Of a stretch of 64,000 bases of DNA, positions 11,381-23,522 are shown piece after piece. Made by a program: the position numbers and the translations under genes. This DNA is from Ascochyta rabiei (lineage: Eukaryota > Ascomycota > Dothideomycetes > Pleosporales > Didymellaceae), in assembly GCF_004011695.2 (NCBI RefSeq), contig NC_082411.1:1472001-1536000 (forward strand). Direction: 5' to 3'. How positions within the stretch are numbered: position 1 is the first letter of the stretch; each line of letters begins with the position of its first letter. The notes under the pieces are model-generated. The model was not told the DNA's origin and did not search any database. It saw nothing but the letters and a program-made list of their open reading frames with translations.

Positions 11381-12054
11381 TGCGAGGTGTGAAGACGGCT
11401 TGGTTTAACGAGTAGCAAAGTTGTTCGATTCGCTGGGGATGCGTAGGGAGACGCGTATTTTATGCGGGTTGGGTATAAGCGCCTCAACTGTAGCTTATTG
11501 TACACGAGCCGTCCCGTTCTGTAGAAAGTGTATAGTATGACTGTCTCTGCGACTGAAACAAGTAATAGGCGACCAGCACTGGCGTGTTAAGCACGAGGAG
11601 TGATATGGACATGGCCTTATCTAAAGGGTTGTGGGGAGGCGGAACTTTTCGGCTTGCTACACGGCTTTATAGCCAAAATCCCTGCGCGTTCGCTCATGCT
11701 GCTCCTTGTCGCGTCGGCATGAAATGTCAAAGCTTTTCGGTAGCCAACGTGTGGTGAATTTGCGTCGGTCTGCAGCTGCTCGATTGAATGACGCGCTAAA
11801 CGCCAAGTCACGAGGCATACTCGTTCTTTGTTGAGCATGCCCAAATGTTCAAAGACACACAATAGGGATGCATTGTGGTAAATATCGATGACATAGAAGG
11901 CTACCGACAAAGCTTATCACATGCTGCTGTGATATGGGTATCTGTTGTACAAAAACATGATCGACGCTCAACACGCAGCGTGCTCATTCCACGATTCAGC
12001 ACTGGCAGTGTGCCAGAGTCAATGAATGTAAAGTCGGAATCGCCTCATCTCCAT
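11381..12054. other. Intergenic region, nothing recognised
   Basis: About 670 nt between two minus-strand genes: the 3' UTR of the PARP-type zinc-finger gene and the promoter of the C2H2 gene. No protein-like ORF or repeat stands out. Confidence 0.45.
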
Positions 12055-13228
12055 CTACTCATCGACTCCGGTGACCTTTTTCCTGCCCCTGTTATCAGTT
12101 AGTATGCGCTGTACTGCGCACTCTTCGACAGTACATACCTCTTTTGGGTCGCTTTGGCTCCGCTATTAACGGCGGTCTTCTTACCACGCTTTGGCTTCGG
12201 AGCTTCCTCATCAGATTCTGCTTCGATTTCGTCATCTTCCTCTGGCTCTTCCACGGGATCAACCTCTTCCTCGCTGTCGACAGGAGCCTTTTTGGTTCTG
12301 CTCTTGCTCTTCTTCTTGGGCGGAGCCTCATCTTCATCCTCCTCTTCCACCTCTTTGTACTCCACCTTCTTGCCGCGGGCGGCTCGCGGCTTCTTAGCTA
12401 CAGGGACCTCGTCTCCATCAACGTCTTCCTTCTTGACAGCACGGCCGCGCTTCTTAGGTGCAGGAGCATCCTCGGCGTCTTCTTCCTTCGTGGCTTTCGC
12501 GCCCTTCTTCTTGGACGGTGGTGCATCTTCTTCCACGTCATCCTCGGCTGTGGCCTTCTTGCCGCGCTTCTTCTTGGGCTCCTCTCCGCCGTCAAGATCT
12601 TCGCCGGCCTCTTTCTCCTTCTTCTTCTGCTCGGCTTTGGTGAGGCGCATACCGCTACGACCATCCCGGTTCGCCTCGACATCCTGGGGGGTTAGTGTGT
12701 GACCACAAAGCAGTAGGGGCCAACTTACGCCATTCCAGTCCTCATCGGGTACGTGGCCGTTCTCCAGGGCGAATCTTACTTTCTCCTGGAACTCGTCGGG
12801 AAGCTCGTCGTAGCCATCGACCATGTCTGTGTCGCCTCCAGATGTCTCAATCAGGTTGACAATCTGCTTGGGTGTGACACAGCCCCAGTGCTTGTACTGC
12901 CATGATGTGTGCTTTTGTGGACAAGTTAGTTTATGGGTAGCTGATAACATCAAGAGAATCTACCTCTTTGATGGTGACCTGAATCGCGTAGCGGAACTCC
13001 TCCTTTTTGATCTTGATTCCGGCATCTTTACACTCTTTGTTGATGCAACCTTTAGAATGGTGTCAGCAGTGATGCGTCACAGTGTTTGCCGTCTGAATCC
13101 ACGATACGTACCAGCACGGTTGTTGGGCGATGCCTCTGAGTTTGGTCAGCTCCGATCAAACTAACGACAAACGCAGCATGGAAGTGGCAGTGATTGCATT
13201 GGTACATACCAACCCGGTAGACACCCAT
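12055..13228 (-). CDS. PARP-type zinc-finger nuclear protein
   Basis: Six exons (13210-13228, 13112-13135, 12964-13049, 12729-12911, 12139-12683, 12055-12088) give 296 aa. Residues about 1-105 form one zf-PARP domain: a Cys pair in AGCINKECKDAGIKI, then HTSWQYKHWGCV with the His and last Cys, then VDGYDELPDEFQEKVRFAL and DEDWNG. This domain recognises DNA breaks in PARP1 and DNA ligase III. The rest is a long disordered tail of alternating Lys/Arg (KKRGKK, PKKRGR) and Glu/Asp blocks, typical of nuclear or chromatin proteins with several likely nuclear signals. The last intron (12089-12138) has a perfect CTAAC branch and gives the C-terminus RGRKKVTGVDE. No PARP catalytic or ligase domain follows. 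The two first exons are tiny (19 and 24 nt), which makes this gene easy to mispredict. Confidence 0.88.
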
Positions 13229-13601
13229 TTTATTGATTTTGCTGTGCGTGTTGAATGGCACGAGGTGACGAGCTGTACTCAGATCTGAACTGCTGCAAGA
13301 AGGGCGCAGAATGAAAGTCAGTCGATTCGACAGAAATGTGAGAGGGGTGACTCAAAGACAGACCGCAGAATCTGGGAGGCTGGGAGTGGACGATCAAGCG
13401 CGATAAACGACGCGGATTGAACTATATAACAAACAAAAACTCGCTCCAGTGTTACCAGGCAGATGTCAGGCTGCAGGCGCGCTACGACGCGCTTAGTACG
13501 GCGGGCCACTAGACCGCGAGTCGTCATCGTCATGGAAAAAGTTACAGCCAACGCCGCACGCGCATGCATTCACTCTCATCGTTCTGGCTGGCAAACTCTC
13601 A
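13229..13601. other. Divergent promoter region
   Basis: A 373-nt region shared by the PARP-type zinc-finger gene (minus) and the mitochondrial-type gene (plus). It contains ACTATATAAC near 13430, a possible TATA element about 170 nt upstream of the plus-strand start. Confidence 0.45.
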
Positions 13602-16589
13602 ATGAGCACTGCGCACACATGCTTCCGCAGCGCCCTGACACTGGCCTTTCGACCGTCTAATCGCGGCGCCGCTGCTCCCCACTCTGTCTGCGCGTTCCTT
13701 GTCCCTGCATTATCACGGAGCTCCAAACGCTCCTTCTCATCGGGCAAACGTCGATCGAAGACACGGAGCACCGAATTTCATGCTTCAACAGAGCGACCTC
13801 ACGATCCTTTCGTGTACGTATACCCTCCAAAAGGCGCCAAATCACCTATACAAGGGCGAATACCAATACCAGCCCCCGATGCACGTGGCGACATCGACCA
13901 ATGGCTCCTGGCCATCGAACCATACCTCCCCATCGACCTACGGCGCACATACTCGGACGCGCCAGATGTCTCCACCACTGTGACATCGCTCGATCTCTCT
14001 ATCGTAATCAACAAAGCTCAAGATGCATCTCACGACATTCTCAGTCATCTCGGACTGGCGGAAGCAAGATGGCAGGCAGCAGTGTGGATTGCGAAGAAGC
14101 TCGTCGAAGGTGGAAAGCAATCGGATGGGCCTCCAGTGCGCTTGGATCCCTTCGAGAACGTCGTCTGGCCAGCCACCGGAACTCAGTCTTTACGCGACTC
14201 GACAAACAAACCACTACGCATTGAACGAGCACGTCCAAGACGGAAGCTCGAGCTCACTCTGGACGAGCTGACAGCTGCTCCCGACACCCTGAATCTGCGG
14301 CATATCATCACCAGGCGAGCCTTGGGCCAGCTATGGAGGAGCTTAGGAACTATGATCCTGGCTGCTCCCGAGCAGAACAAGTCCGGACAAGACACGACCA
14401 TGTCGCATGTTCTAGAGATCATTGCGTACCTGCATCACATCGGCTTCATGCCCGATTCGGTGTATACATTCCGTCCTCACAGCAGCAAGTACGCTTTGCA
14501 GCAACCCCCGACACTGCACATGCTCTCCTCGAAGATCCTTACTGCGTTGTCTGATGCGTCATGGAAATCACACGAAGCGGCTGCGAAAGCTGCCAAAGAT
14601 GGCGCGAAGGTCTCGTACTTCCTCGGTCACGAAATCCCTGGCTCTCGATACAAAGTCGAGATTACAGAGATTGCACCTGAACTCTGGTTGGAGCTTATCC
14701 TCTGGTCGTGCTTGCACGGTGGCTGGATTGCGGATGGTACTGCAATTCTTGAAAAGCTGGCTTCCAGACAGGGCGACAACACCTGGGGGCTGATCAGCTG
14801 GCGAGAGATCTTGGAAGCTGAGCAGCAGCGACTACCACTATCTCCAGGGGGGTGGAACCTCTTTCCGATGCGTGGAGACGCTGCAGCGGGCGCTGAAGAT
14901 CGAGCACGCACACGAAGAACAATCAGCAGTGAAATCGTGACAGCCTTCATCGATGGACTCGTCAACGATATGCGCCTGGGCGTGGGTGCGCGTGGCACGG
15001 ACCCAGAGGTACTAATTGACCACATCAAGACGTTGAAACGCTTTCTCGAGTCGAATAATTTGAGTCTCGGCTCAGTTGCATGGGACTCAATCATCACTCG
15101 TCTCCTGGAGTCAGGCGGCTTTGTTCCAGAGAAACGTCCTGAACTCTTGCTACGGGTGTTCAACCTCGCGGCCGAGTTTGGCACTGAAGTTGGCTCAGTG
15201 AACGCTTCCCTGGCAGCTGACGATGAAGTCCCATACTTCTTCGAACCAACTACCGCCTCCCTCAACTTGCTTCATCGGGCTATGAGGGCATTCATCAATA
15301 TCGGAGATACCGCGGGCACGATGCGGTCTTTCAAGATGCTTCAACGACATGCTGACAACAATAAGCAGAAGTCGTTGCATCAATTTTTCGAATCTCTAAA
15401 GACTATTTCACTTCGACAAGTTGAGCCTTTCACCAGTCAAATTGCGCCAATCGACTTTCCCTCCTTTGACACGAAATTACCCATACCTTTGCTTGCTAAG
15501 CTTCTGGATCTTGCGACCGACTCTGAGATGTACGAACTTGGGCGCTGGTTTGTCTACTCAGATGATCTTGATGGTCCACTAATCGGCCGAAGCTTATACA
15601 GTCATCGGAACATTGCTGCGTCGCTTGTACGGTTTGGCACGCTTGCAGGAGAAAACGACATAGTGCTTGATATAGTCAAGCGAGCTGGGTATCTTGACCC
15701 TAAGACTCAACAGCAGCGGATGCCCAATGAACTACTGACAGCATTATTCCGCAGTCAAGTCAGACTTCGTCGGTGGGAGGCGGTGCGGAGCATGCAGAAG
15801 CACGCTCTGAAGGTGTCTACATGGAAGCCGCGGCCGAGTGTATTGACCACCTTTGTGGCCGAACTCTTACGTGCTTCTGGAGGATCCGAGGAGCAGGCAA
15901 TCGGCGCCCAGAAGGCATTTTCAATGATGCTCTTCAATTGGGAGCGTCTCATCCTTAACAACATAAGAAATGACCTGTATTGCACGCTTGCTATACTGTC
16001 TACCGTCGACAAACCATGGAAGGCATATTGCTCTCAGTTCCTTAATCTCTCCTTGCGGCAGAGCGTCAACCTTTCTACGGACAATTTCAACCAAATCCTA
16101 GGCGGAGTCCTAGATCGATATGATAGCACCAAAGGAAAGGACCTCGTTGAACAGTGGTGCTACAAGCCGCCTAGGTTGTTTGAACCATTCAGAGCCCCTG
16201 GAGGTGTGCCGACCATGCCCCAATTCCGTGTTGGAAGAGGCGAGGAGGCCGAAGCTTTCCCAGATGACATAGAGATCGTCCAAGACTCGGATGCAAAGCT
16301 CGTCCTGCAGGGTCGAATTCTCCCGAATCGACAGACGATCTGGGCCATCTTACGGAAAGTCCAAAGCGAAGTGGAGCAGTGGGGTCAAGATGGAAAAGAG
16401 ATGTCACGCATTGCGCATGACCAAGCGCGCGATACGCTTCGATGGGCGGCACGTCTTCTTTACTACTTAGGCTACGACTACGAGGACATTGTTCGTGATC
16501 TGGGCAGCCTCGCGAAGCTCGCGGAGCTTGAGGCTCCTACAGCCCGCTCTTCCATTGGTCAGATTGAAGGCGCAGAGCACGGCCTGTAA
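13602..16589 (+). CDS. Large mitochondrial-type helical protein, function unknown
   Basis: Single-exon 995-aa protein. The first 50 residues are rich in Arg, Ser and Ala and nearly free of acids (for example SRSSKRSFSSGKRRSKTR), which suggests a mitochondrial presequence. The remainder is predominantly helical with repeated amphipathic segments, such as VLEIIAYLHHIGFMPDSVY and LLDLATDSEMYELGRWFVY, in the style of PPR-like or other alpha-solenoid mitochondrial RNA-processing factors of fungi. I could not define clear 35-residue PPR units by eye, so this is an inference. There are no membrane segments or catalytic motifs. It is divergent from the PARP-type zinc-finger gene. The start is the first ATG of the frame. 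Confidence 0.8.
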   Translation: MSTAHTCFRSALTLAFRPSNRGAAAPHSVCAFLVPALSRSSKRSFSSGKRRSKTRSTEFHASTERPHDPFVYVYPPKGAKSPIQGRIPIPAPDARGDIDQWLLAIEPYLPIDLRRTYSDAPDVSTTVTSLDLSIVINKAQDASHDILSHLGLAEARWQAAVWIAKKLVEGGKQSDGPPVRLDPFENVVWPATGTQSLRDSTNKPLRIERARPRRKLELTLDELTAAPDTLNLRHIITRRALGQLWRSLGTMILAAPEQNKSGQDTTMSHVLEIIAYLHHIGFMPDSVYTFRPHSSKYALQQPPTLHMLSSKILTALSDASWKSHEAAAKAAKDGAKVSYFLGHEIPGSRYKVEITEIAPELWLELILWSCLHGGWIADGTAILEKLASRQGDNTWGLISWREILEAEQQRLPLSPGGWNLFPMRGDAAAGAEDRARTRRTISSEIVTAFIDGLVNDMRLGVGARGTDPEVLIDHIKTLKRFLESNNLSLGSVAWDSIITRLLESGGFVPEKRPELLLRVFNLAAEFGTEVGSVNASLAADDEVPYFFEPTTASLNLLHRAMRAFINIGDTAGTMRSFKMLQRHADNNKQKSLHQFFESLKTISLRQVEPFTSQIAPIDFPSFDTKLPIPLLAKLLDLATDSEMYELGRWFVYSDDLDGPLIGRSLYSHRNIAASLVRFGTLAGENDIVLDIVKRAGYLDPKTQQQRMPNELLTALFRSQVRLRRWEAVRSMQKHALKVSTWKPRPSVLTTFVAELLRASGGSEEQAIGAQKAFSMMLFNWERLILNNIRNDLYCTLAILSTVDKPWKAYCSQFLNLSLRQSVNLSTDNFNQILGGVLDRYDSTKGKDLVEQWCYKPPRLFEPFRAPGGVPTMPQFRVGRGEEAEAFPDDIEIVQDSDAKLVLQGRILPNRQTIWAILRKVQSEVEQWGQDGKEMSRIAHDQARDTLRWAARLLYYLGYDYEDIVRDLGSLAKLAELEAPTARSSIGQIEGAEHGL

Positions 16590-18549
16590 CGGCATCGTGC
16601 ACACAGCGCACCGAAGTTAACTTAGCAATTGCGTAACACCGGCAACATGAAACATCTGACCACGTTCCCTGTGAAAACCCTTCTTTTCCTCACAAGTGCT
16701 TGTGGTGGCTTTTGTGAGACGACTTCCGACATGTGCGTCCTGCTTTGCAGTCCCTGAGGGCGTTTACGCGCCCGTTGCTCCACTGCCTTCTCCACTCGCG
16801 TCACGACACCTGTCAATCTTCTCAGACCGCTACACTGACTTTGGATACGATTGACTCTATTTCAGCATCATCGTGCAGCACCAGTCCGGAGTGGTAGCAC
16901 TTGGGGTTTTGTACAGATATCCCAGTCGCTCGCGGCAAATGCTTGCTCTGATGCACGATGCAGCGAATAGGAACTTTTGCCTTGATGTAACTAATTGGCC
17001 ACAACCAGTCAAGATCAGGAGCGGACTCGGGAGCGAAAGCGAATCAGGATGCTCAGAGCCACCTACATCTCTTGAGATGCACCAACGGCTTGCATCCTGC
17101 GGCTGAGAGCGGTAAGGGCTCAGCCTCATCAGCGCTCCAAGGGAAGTCTGTGCAGACGGATTGCTGTTTACACAGTCATGTCTTCTACATCATGGTACAG
17201 TGTTGAGGTGGGCAAGAGAGATGTACGGGTGCACCTTGACCGTCAACGTCCAACGCAAAAGGTCTCAATTGCAGGGCCTCGATCCTGGCGTCACAAAACG
17301 AGCGGCGGGCCGCTGCTGTACCTTTTGCAGCGGCCGCGTTTTCACCGCCAGACCGCCTTTTCCACGCGCCGCCAACAGGCCCATGCATTTCGTTTTGCCT
17401 GGGTGGAGGGGCAGAACATCGACGTCAAGGGCAGCTAGAGGCGTTGATCTTCGATGCCGTGCTTGAGCAAGACGGGGAAATAGCCTTGATCAGCGATTGC
17501 GATTATATAGAGAGTGAGAGTGAGAGTGTGCGCCGCACGTACATAGAGGCGCTGACGGAGCGCACTGAGCGCAAGGTCAGCAAGGCAATCTACGCGGGCT
17601 GCTGTTCGCTGCAAGGATGCTTGCTCCTCGGCTTCGTGTTTCTACCCTGGCCAATGGGAGCTTGCTGTACCGAGTCTGATACTCTTTTGCTAGCCCCGTT
17701 GCCTCATCGCTGCAGTCGAAGGTTTGGTCTGCTGTGGGGCATTCCTGCGATGAGCACACGAGCTGTGGAGTGCCTCGTTCACCAAGGCTGCGATGCTGGA
17801 CTGGACGGGGGGATTCCGACAAAACAGGTACCTTCAATCGAAGAATGCGCCGTCCTTATCCAAGCTGCATTGTGAGTCTTTGAGTCTTCGAGTCTTGCCG
17901 CGGCGTGATGCACATCGGAGTCATCACATCGGTCGTTCTTGCCCGACCAGAGTGTTGGACCCCCCGGTCGTTCTTTACCGCTAGCCGCTTGGCGCTAGCA
18001 GTCTCCGCCCAAAAAATGTCGTCTGCTTTTGCCCGCCCTTCTCTCCCCGCCTACACCCAAAGTCGTACAGGATAACTCCCAAAGACACCTTTTCAACACT
18101 TCATTTATACATATCCTCGTCGAGACAATGCCGCAGGCAATCGCTGAGTGCTAAATCCCTGGAGGGCTCGTGAAAGTTTACGGGCCCTTCAGCCAGCTCA
18201 GGATATTTCAACCTCAACGACGATACAATCCCACGACTGCGTGAAGCACCAACTGCTCGCAGCCGTCTCAATCCATTGACCATTCGTCCGGCCTGCACTG
18301 AACACACACCGCATCTGTCAGTTCTGCCGGTTCTACCCTTGAACTTCGACGAACAGGCCAAAGGCTCTACATAGTTGAAGAGCTTTGCACCCCCAGTACA
18401 CCAAACTCATACTCGACAAAACGCCTTCTCGCCCCTGCTCTCTGCACCTCGGTTCCCCCGGTATCTCCCCAATCCGACATATCCTCCCAACCCAAGACCC
18501 CATCCCATACACCTCAAACCAACGTCCGACGAAAGACTTGCACTCTGTA
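16590..18549. other. Long intergenic region, no convincing gene
   Basis: Nearly 2 kb. It carries GAGAGTGAGAGTGAGAGTGTG near 17512-17532 and a short TTTGAGTCTTCGAGTCTTG repeat near 17877-17897. The ORFs up to 143 codons here look random in composition. It probably holds the 3' UTR of the upstream gene and a long promoter and leader for the next one. Confidence 0.45.
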
Positions 18550-20870
18550 ATGGCATACATCTCAAACGCTCGATCAGTCGCGGGTGAGCTCGGTGGAAAG
18601 CACCTCCAGAACCACAAGCTTGTCCCCGACGCAACCGCTCAGCCCTGCTACAGTAATCCACGGACCTCGAGCTCAAACACTGCACCAAAGAGCCTACATA
18701 CGACTGAAGGTCGTGGGGATGGACAAGAAGCCACGGAAGAGGCTGCTGATGAAGACGAAGAAGACGACAGCGCCACACTCCAGGACGACGACGAGACAGA
18801 CGAAGATATACCACTCTCGTTCCATGGTCGCGGCAAAGGGAAAGGCAAGGGCAAAGGTCCTGCTATCCGGATTGAGCCTGTCGATGATGACGAGACCGAC
18901 AAGGACGACGACGATGCTTCGTCCAATGGAACGGGGCTCATTCCCAGTAAACACCCGGTGAACCAGCTTCTGATGCAAAACAAAAAGCGTACCTTCAGCA
19001 ACCTTTCAAGCACATCGGTTCTCTTCGGAGATGACACAACCGATCAGGGAGTATTTCCAAGGCGTAAGATGGCAAAGAAGCTCAGCAACGCGGGCCCTAA
19101 ACCTCTACTGACTTACAAGGAGAGTGATTCACATGAGCATGCCATCGACAGCGATGACGAAGATTACAGCGGTGTCAACCTAATCCCTGATGATGATGAA
19201 TTTGACATGGAGACGATGGAGCAGCAAGAAGAGAACTTCATTGCACAGGAGCAGGAGCAACAGGCAACTGCTCTTCTCAACCAGTTTCGTGATGCTCGCC
19301 GGCTCAGTCTTGAGAGTTCTGCTAGTGACGACATCTTCGGTGTCACTGCGCCTCTCAGCGAGTCTTACATGGCCGGTCTGACAGACTTTGGTTTTGCTCA
19401 ATTCTTTGAACCAGAGGCTCTGCCTGCGTCTCCAGACCCAGCTGCTAAAAGAAAATACTCGGACAGCTCAACGAAGCGTGTTCGCTTCGACGACGAGGTT
19501 CAAGTATCAGAAGACTCCGAGTCCGAATCTTCAGAGCTCGACAGCAGCGTCTTTCCCGATTTGTTTCTTGACCAAGACAAATTGCCCCCCATTTTGCACC
19601 AGCTGTTGGAGGCCGAGAATGACGACGACAATGGCGACGTAGGCTCTCCTATGTCTGATGCTTCATTCTGGGACTTCAACCACGATGAATCACGCGTTAC
19701 CCAGGCGGACGACTCCGATGACGAATCGTCTGCTGGCTCTAGCGGCTATGAAAGTATGATATTGACCTGCATCAGACTTCCCTCTATCACTAACAAACAA
19801 CTGCAGCTGACGAGGGTGATACTACTGATGAAGAAGACTTTGGGTCTGACGTACCCCCGCAAACACCTCTACAGAAGAAATCTGTGCTGCAACAGCCACT
19901 CTCAGCGCCAGGGTCCAGAGCTGGCACACCCAAGCCCTTCGCACGAAGCAACCGCCCCACAGGCCGTCAGATTCCACCTCTGCGTGGCGTCTTTGTGCAC
20001 AAGGAAAGGAACGCAGCTATCGCTGTGACAAATGGAGCTACCAAGACAGTGACTTTCTATCGTCCCCGCACACAAGCTATTCCATGGATCCCTATCAACG
20101 GCACCCACAGTAGTACAAGCAGCACAGCAAACAACAGCCCCCGGGCCTCACTTGCACAATTCGGCAACGTCTCAGACAGCGAAGCTGAAGCTCTCAATAA
20201 TGCGCTGAGCACAGACATTATGCTCACTGGCATCTTTGGGTCTGCTCCTGGAAACGACTACTTCTTCAGCAACGACAACGTTGGGCCTCCTGAAGCTTTC
20301 TACCCTTTCGTTAGTCTCGGATCAAACGGAAGCATAGATGCTTTTGATGAAGACGACTTCGAGTCCGAAGACTACGAAGACGATCTCAACATTGGCGACT
20401 TCATGGACTTCGGTGATGACTCCGACAACTCCGACTTGGAAGACGATGGCGAGGAGACCGATGCGCCAACAACACCAGGTGCTTCACAGACCAACGGTGC
20501 CACCTCCGTCCAAGCCACTCCGATTGAGGAGACACCTGGTAACCGCAAGAGAACCACATCGGATGTTATGCTGGAGCACTTTGACCGCGGAGTAGTTACT
20601 GCATTCCGCAACAACCAGAACCGCTACCGCGATGTCGCTTCGCTTCCTTCCGATCCCACCGCTCGTAACGCTGTATCACGCCCTGTTCGATCTGGCAAGT
20701 CTGCTGATGCTCTCATCACTCCCCTTCGCAAACGTTCCAAGTCAAACAGGATGGCAAAGTCTCCAATGGTGCCGATTCCGCAGAGCTCGCCGCTGGCTAG
20801 CGTCAGCAAGACCCAAGGCTCAATGGCCGCCCCCCGCCGCCCCCCTCCTAGGATGGGCACCTTCTCTTAG
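18550..20870 (+). CDS. Acidic, serine-rich, disordered nuclear-type protein
   Basis: Two exons (18550-19753, 19807-20870) joined across a 53-nt intron (GTATGA..GCAG) encode 755 aa. The protein is almost entirely low complexity: acidic runs (DEDEEDD, DDDETDED, EDDFESEDYEDDLN), a GKGKGKGKG linker, Ser-rich stretches and basic patches such as KKRTFSN and LRKRSKSNR that may be nuclear signals. Two less-disordered blocks could be conserved: TKTVTFYRPRTQAIPWIPI, and a region around TSDVMLEHFDRGVVTAFR near the C-terminus. The reading frame across the junction continues the acidic composition, which supports the intron. I do not recognise a family; a chromatin- or transcription-related role is only a guess from composition. 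The start is the first ATG of the frame. Confidence 0.82.
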
Positions 20871-21794
20871 GAGTTTCATCGATCACAGAACCTACACACC
20901 TGATGAACTACAACCGACATGGACCGTAGAGGAACCAGAAGAAGAACGACAAGAATCTACGGAGAATCTACAGGCGTCTGCATGAAGACGCACCAACGAC
21001 GTTACGCTACCCACGACTTTTTCCCCACTTTCTGCACCTCCGGCTATGTTGTTCCCCTGGTTTCGATGCATTTGCATATCTGCCAGAGTTTCGTCGGCAC
21101 TATCTTCTCTAGATGGTCTCGATGAGAAGTTGGAAGATGGCACTGCACTTTTGCAGAGCGAGCTTCTGCTTTCCAATTTTCTCTTTGTTTCCTTCCAAGT
21201 AGCCTCTGTTCTGAGGCGTCCGTTCTCTACAGTCATTTTGCTTTCCATACATCTCTTCGCCGTCTTCTTTCGAGACCGAAACAAAATGTTCTGGATGATA
21301 CCATATGTTTGCGAACGATCTGACGCATTTTACTTCCTCTGGCGTTCAGATCTACGGCCAGGCAGGCTGGGGGATTTAGAGGTTGAGGATTCACTTCCGG
21401 GCGTCAGGTCGTTTGGGCTTTCTTTCGTTCTGGAGTTCCGGCTGGATGTAGTTTGTTGCTTCTCTTGTAGGATTTTAGCCTGGCGATGTTATCTTCTCTA
21501 GCAAATGAAACTGCATTCCGCACATCAGCGTGCATAAATGGGAGTGTGAGACATCAGCACGCGAGATATGAAACGAGCGCTACGCGGTCCCGGTCGGTCT
21601 CATATTGTGCAGATCAGCAATGCACAAGCCTCCCGTTCTTGTCCCTGCAGCGTGGCGCGGCAAGATGTGCGCTTGGCTGTGAAGATGGCGGCTGCATTAG
21701 CGTGCTACCCCGTGCTCAAGCTTGTAAGACACCGACGTCACTCGTCATTTATATTCATGTGATGCTCAACGTCCAGTTCAACACAGCTCACGAC
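20871..21794. other. Intergenic region, nothing recognised
   Basis: About 920 nt covering the 3' UTR of the acidic protein gene and the promoter of the seipin gene. No protein-like ORF was accepted. Confidence 0.45.
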
Positions 21795-23240
21795 ATGGAT
21801 TTGTCCACCAGGGACGAAGTGAAAGACGAGCGCGACGGTAGGCGGTCACTTGTCCAGAATGCCACGGTACACGCTTCCATTATTCTCCCCGCACTGCCAT
21901 GACCGCACTTTATGTGAACCGGCGCTCAATCAAAACTGACCGTCTCACAGGATACTCTCCTCTTTCCTCTACGCGTCGCGACCTCTCCACCTCTACTACG
22001 GACCTACTTGCGCACATTCCTCCTCGTACTAGCATCCACAATCCTCTTCGCTTTCGCCGTGGTCGCATACACGTCTTTCTACTACTCGTACATCCCGGTC
22101 CGAGGCATCTCGATCCCCGTCTACCTGCAGTTCGATCACGGCACCACGCCTGCATCTTTCCTCGGTGACTCGAGCAGGAAATTTGGCCTGGAAGTGCAGA
22201 AATGGCCACACGGGGTTGCGGGAGTGAAGGGACTAGTGAACAGACAGAAGTATGATGTGCTTGTCGAGATGGTTGTACCGAGGAGCAGGACGAATTTGAG
22301 GGCGGGAAACTGGATGGTGGAACTTTCTCTGCGTGGTCCCTCTACATCTGCAACCGGGGGCATAAAGGGCATGCTGGGCTGGGACGACGACACCGCTGCT
22401 GAATCTGCCTTACCCGACAACACTGCAGCTGCGATGAGCAAACCGCCCATTTTAGCACACTCTCGCCGTCCAGCTATCCTGACCTACAGGAGTTGGCCTA
22501 CCGAGCACATATACCGGCTCCTCCGGCTCCCGCTGTACCTCTCCGGCTTCGGCACCGAGAGCGAAACGCTGCATGTCAGTATGCTAGAGAGCGCATACTT
22601 CCCCACTGCCGTACCCTCTTCATTACGTTTAGAGCTGCGCTCCCGTACGCCACTCGAAGTATACCGCGCCTCTGTGCACATCAGCGCGAAGCTGGAGGGA
22701 CTGAGGTGGATAATGTACACATACAAACTGAGCAGCCTCATCGTCTTCGTAGCGCTGTTCTGGGGCACAGAAATGGGCGTGCTGTTATTGACATGGGGGG
22801 TCGCCACTATGCTGTTCGGCAGCTCGACGAAGCACGAAGAACAACAGGAAGGACACTCGCGCGTCAAGAAAGAAACCCGCGACGGCGACCAGGCGAGAGA
22901 CGCGGGCACAGAGTATAGCGACACGGACCGCACATTCCCCACCCTGCACGGCCAGCAGCCACTCCGCTACCTCTCGCCCGACAACAAGACGAAACTGAAG
23001 GACGAACCGCGCGATCAAAGACTCGAAGACATCCCCACAAGAGACGAAGAAGCAGACGACGAAGACGATGACTTCGTCCTCGAGGAACCGGTGCCCAGGG
23101 GCCTCGAGTCACAGGGCGCGTTTACCGATAGCGGGCTGGGGACTGGTATGGACAGCGAGCGTGACAGAGAGCGGGAGCGCGTGAGGAGGCGAGGCAGTGT
23201 CAGAGGCGGTGTGAGAATTAAGGATGAGCGGGATCTCTAA
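21795..23240 (+). CDS. SEI1: Seipin (lipid-droplet biogenesis protein)
   Basis: Two exons (21795-21866, 21951-23240) encode 453 aa. The first exon is small and ends LVQNAT; the second begins DTLLFPLRVATSPPLLRTYL, giving the cytosolic N-terminal segment typical of fungal seipins. A first membrane helix follows (FLLVLASTILFAFAVVAYTS) and then the lumenal seipin domain (VYLQF, YDVLVEMVVPRSRTNLRAGNWMVEL, SWPTEHIYRLLRLPLYLSGF). A second helix near residue 280 (LSSLIVFVALFWGTEMGVLL) is followed by a long acidic and Arg-rich cytosolic tail. Seipin forms oligomers in the ER at lipid-droplet contact sites and controls droplet size. The 84-nt intron has an AACTGAC branch. Without exon 1 the gene would lack an ATG, since the main frame opens at TTG 22008. 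Confidence 0.92.
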
Positions 23241-23522
23241 AACATATGTCCCCGTATACGTTGTAATCCGAGGTCTCTGGTGTAGTTCGACGATGTGACT
23301 GGTTTGGCCAATTTAGTGGTCTGGAAAGCTGGGATAGGGAGCAGAGAGCTTGGCGGCAACAATTCTGATGAGATCATGACGGGCTCGTTGGTGGCATATT
23401 CATAGCATAGCGTATCGCTGCAGTAATACATGTACAATCTTCAACGCCCAAATGCGACCTCATACGAAAGCTGGGACCTTTAATCCAAGAACTATCAATG
23501 CTTTCGTGCAGTCCATCTCCAT
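23241..23522. other. Convergent spacer between seipin and PEX14 genes
   Basis: About 280 nt with no gene; presumably both 3' UTRs. Confidence 0.4.

Noticed and set aside
12144..12702. Two long plus-strand ORFs (about 180 codons), one very hydrophobic and leucine-rich
   Set aside because: They are antisense to the Lys/Glu-rich tail of the PARP-type zinc-finger protein; codons for Lys and Glu read as Leu, Phe and Ser on the other strand.
16590..18549. Several ORFs of 60-143 codons
   Set aside because: No motif, splice structure or composition typical of real genes in this window.
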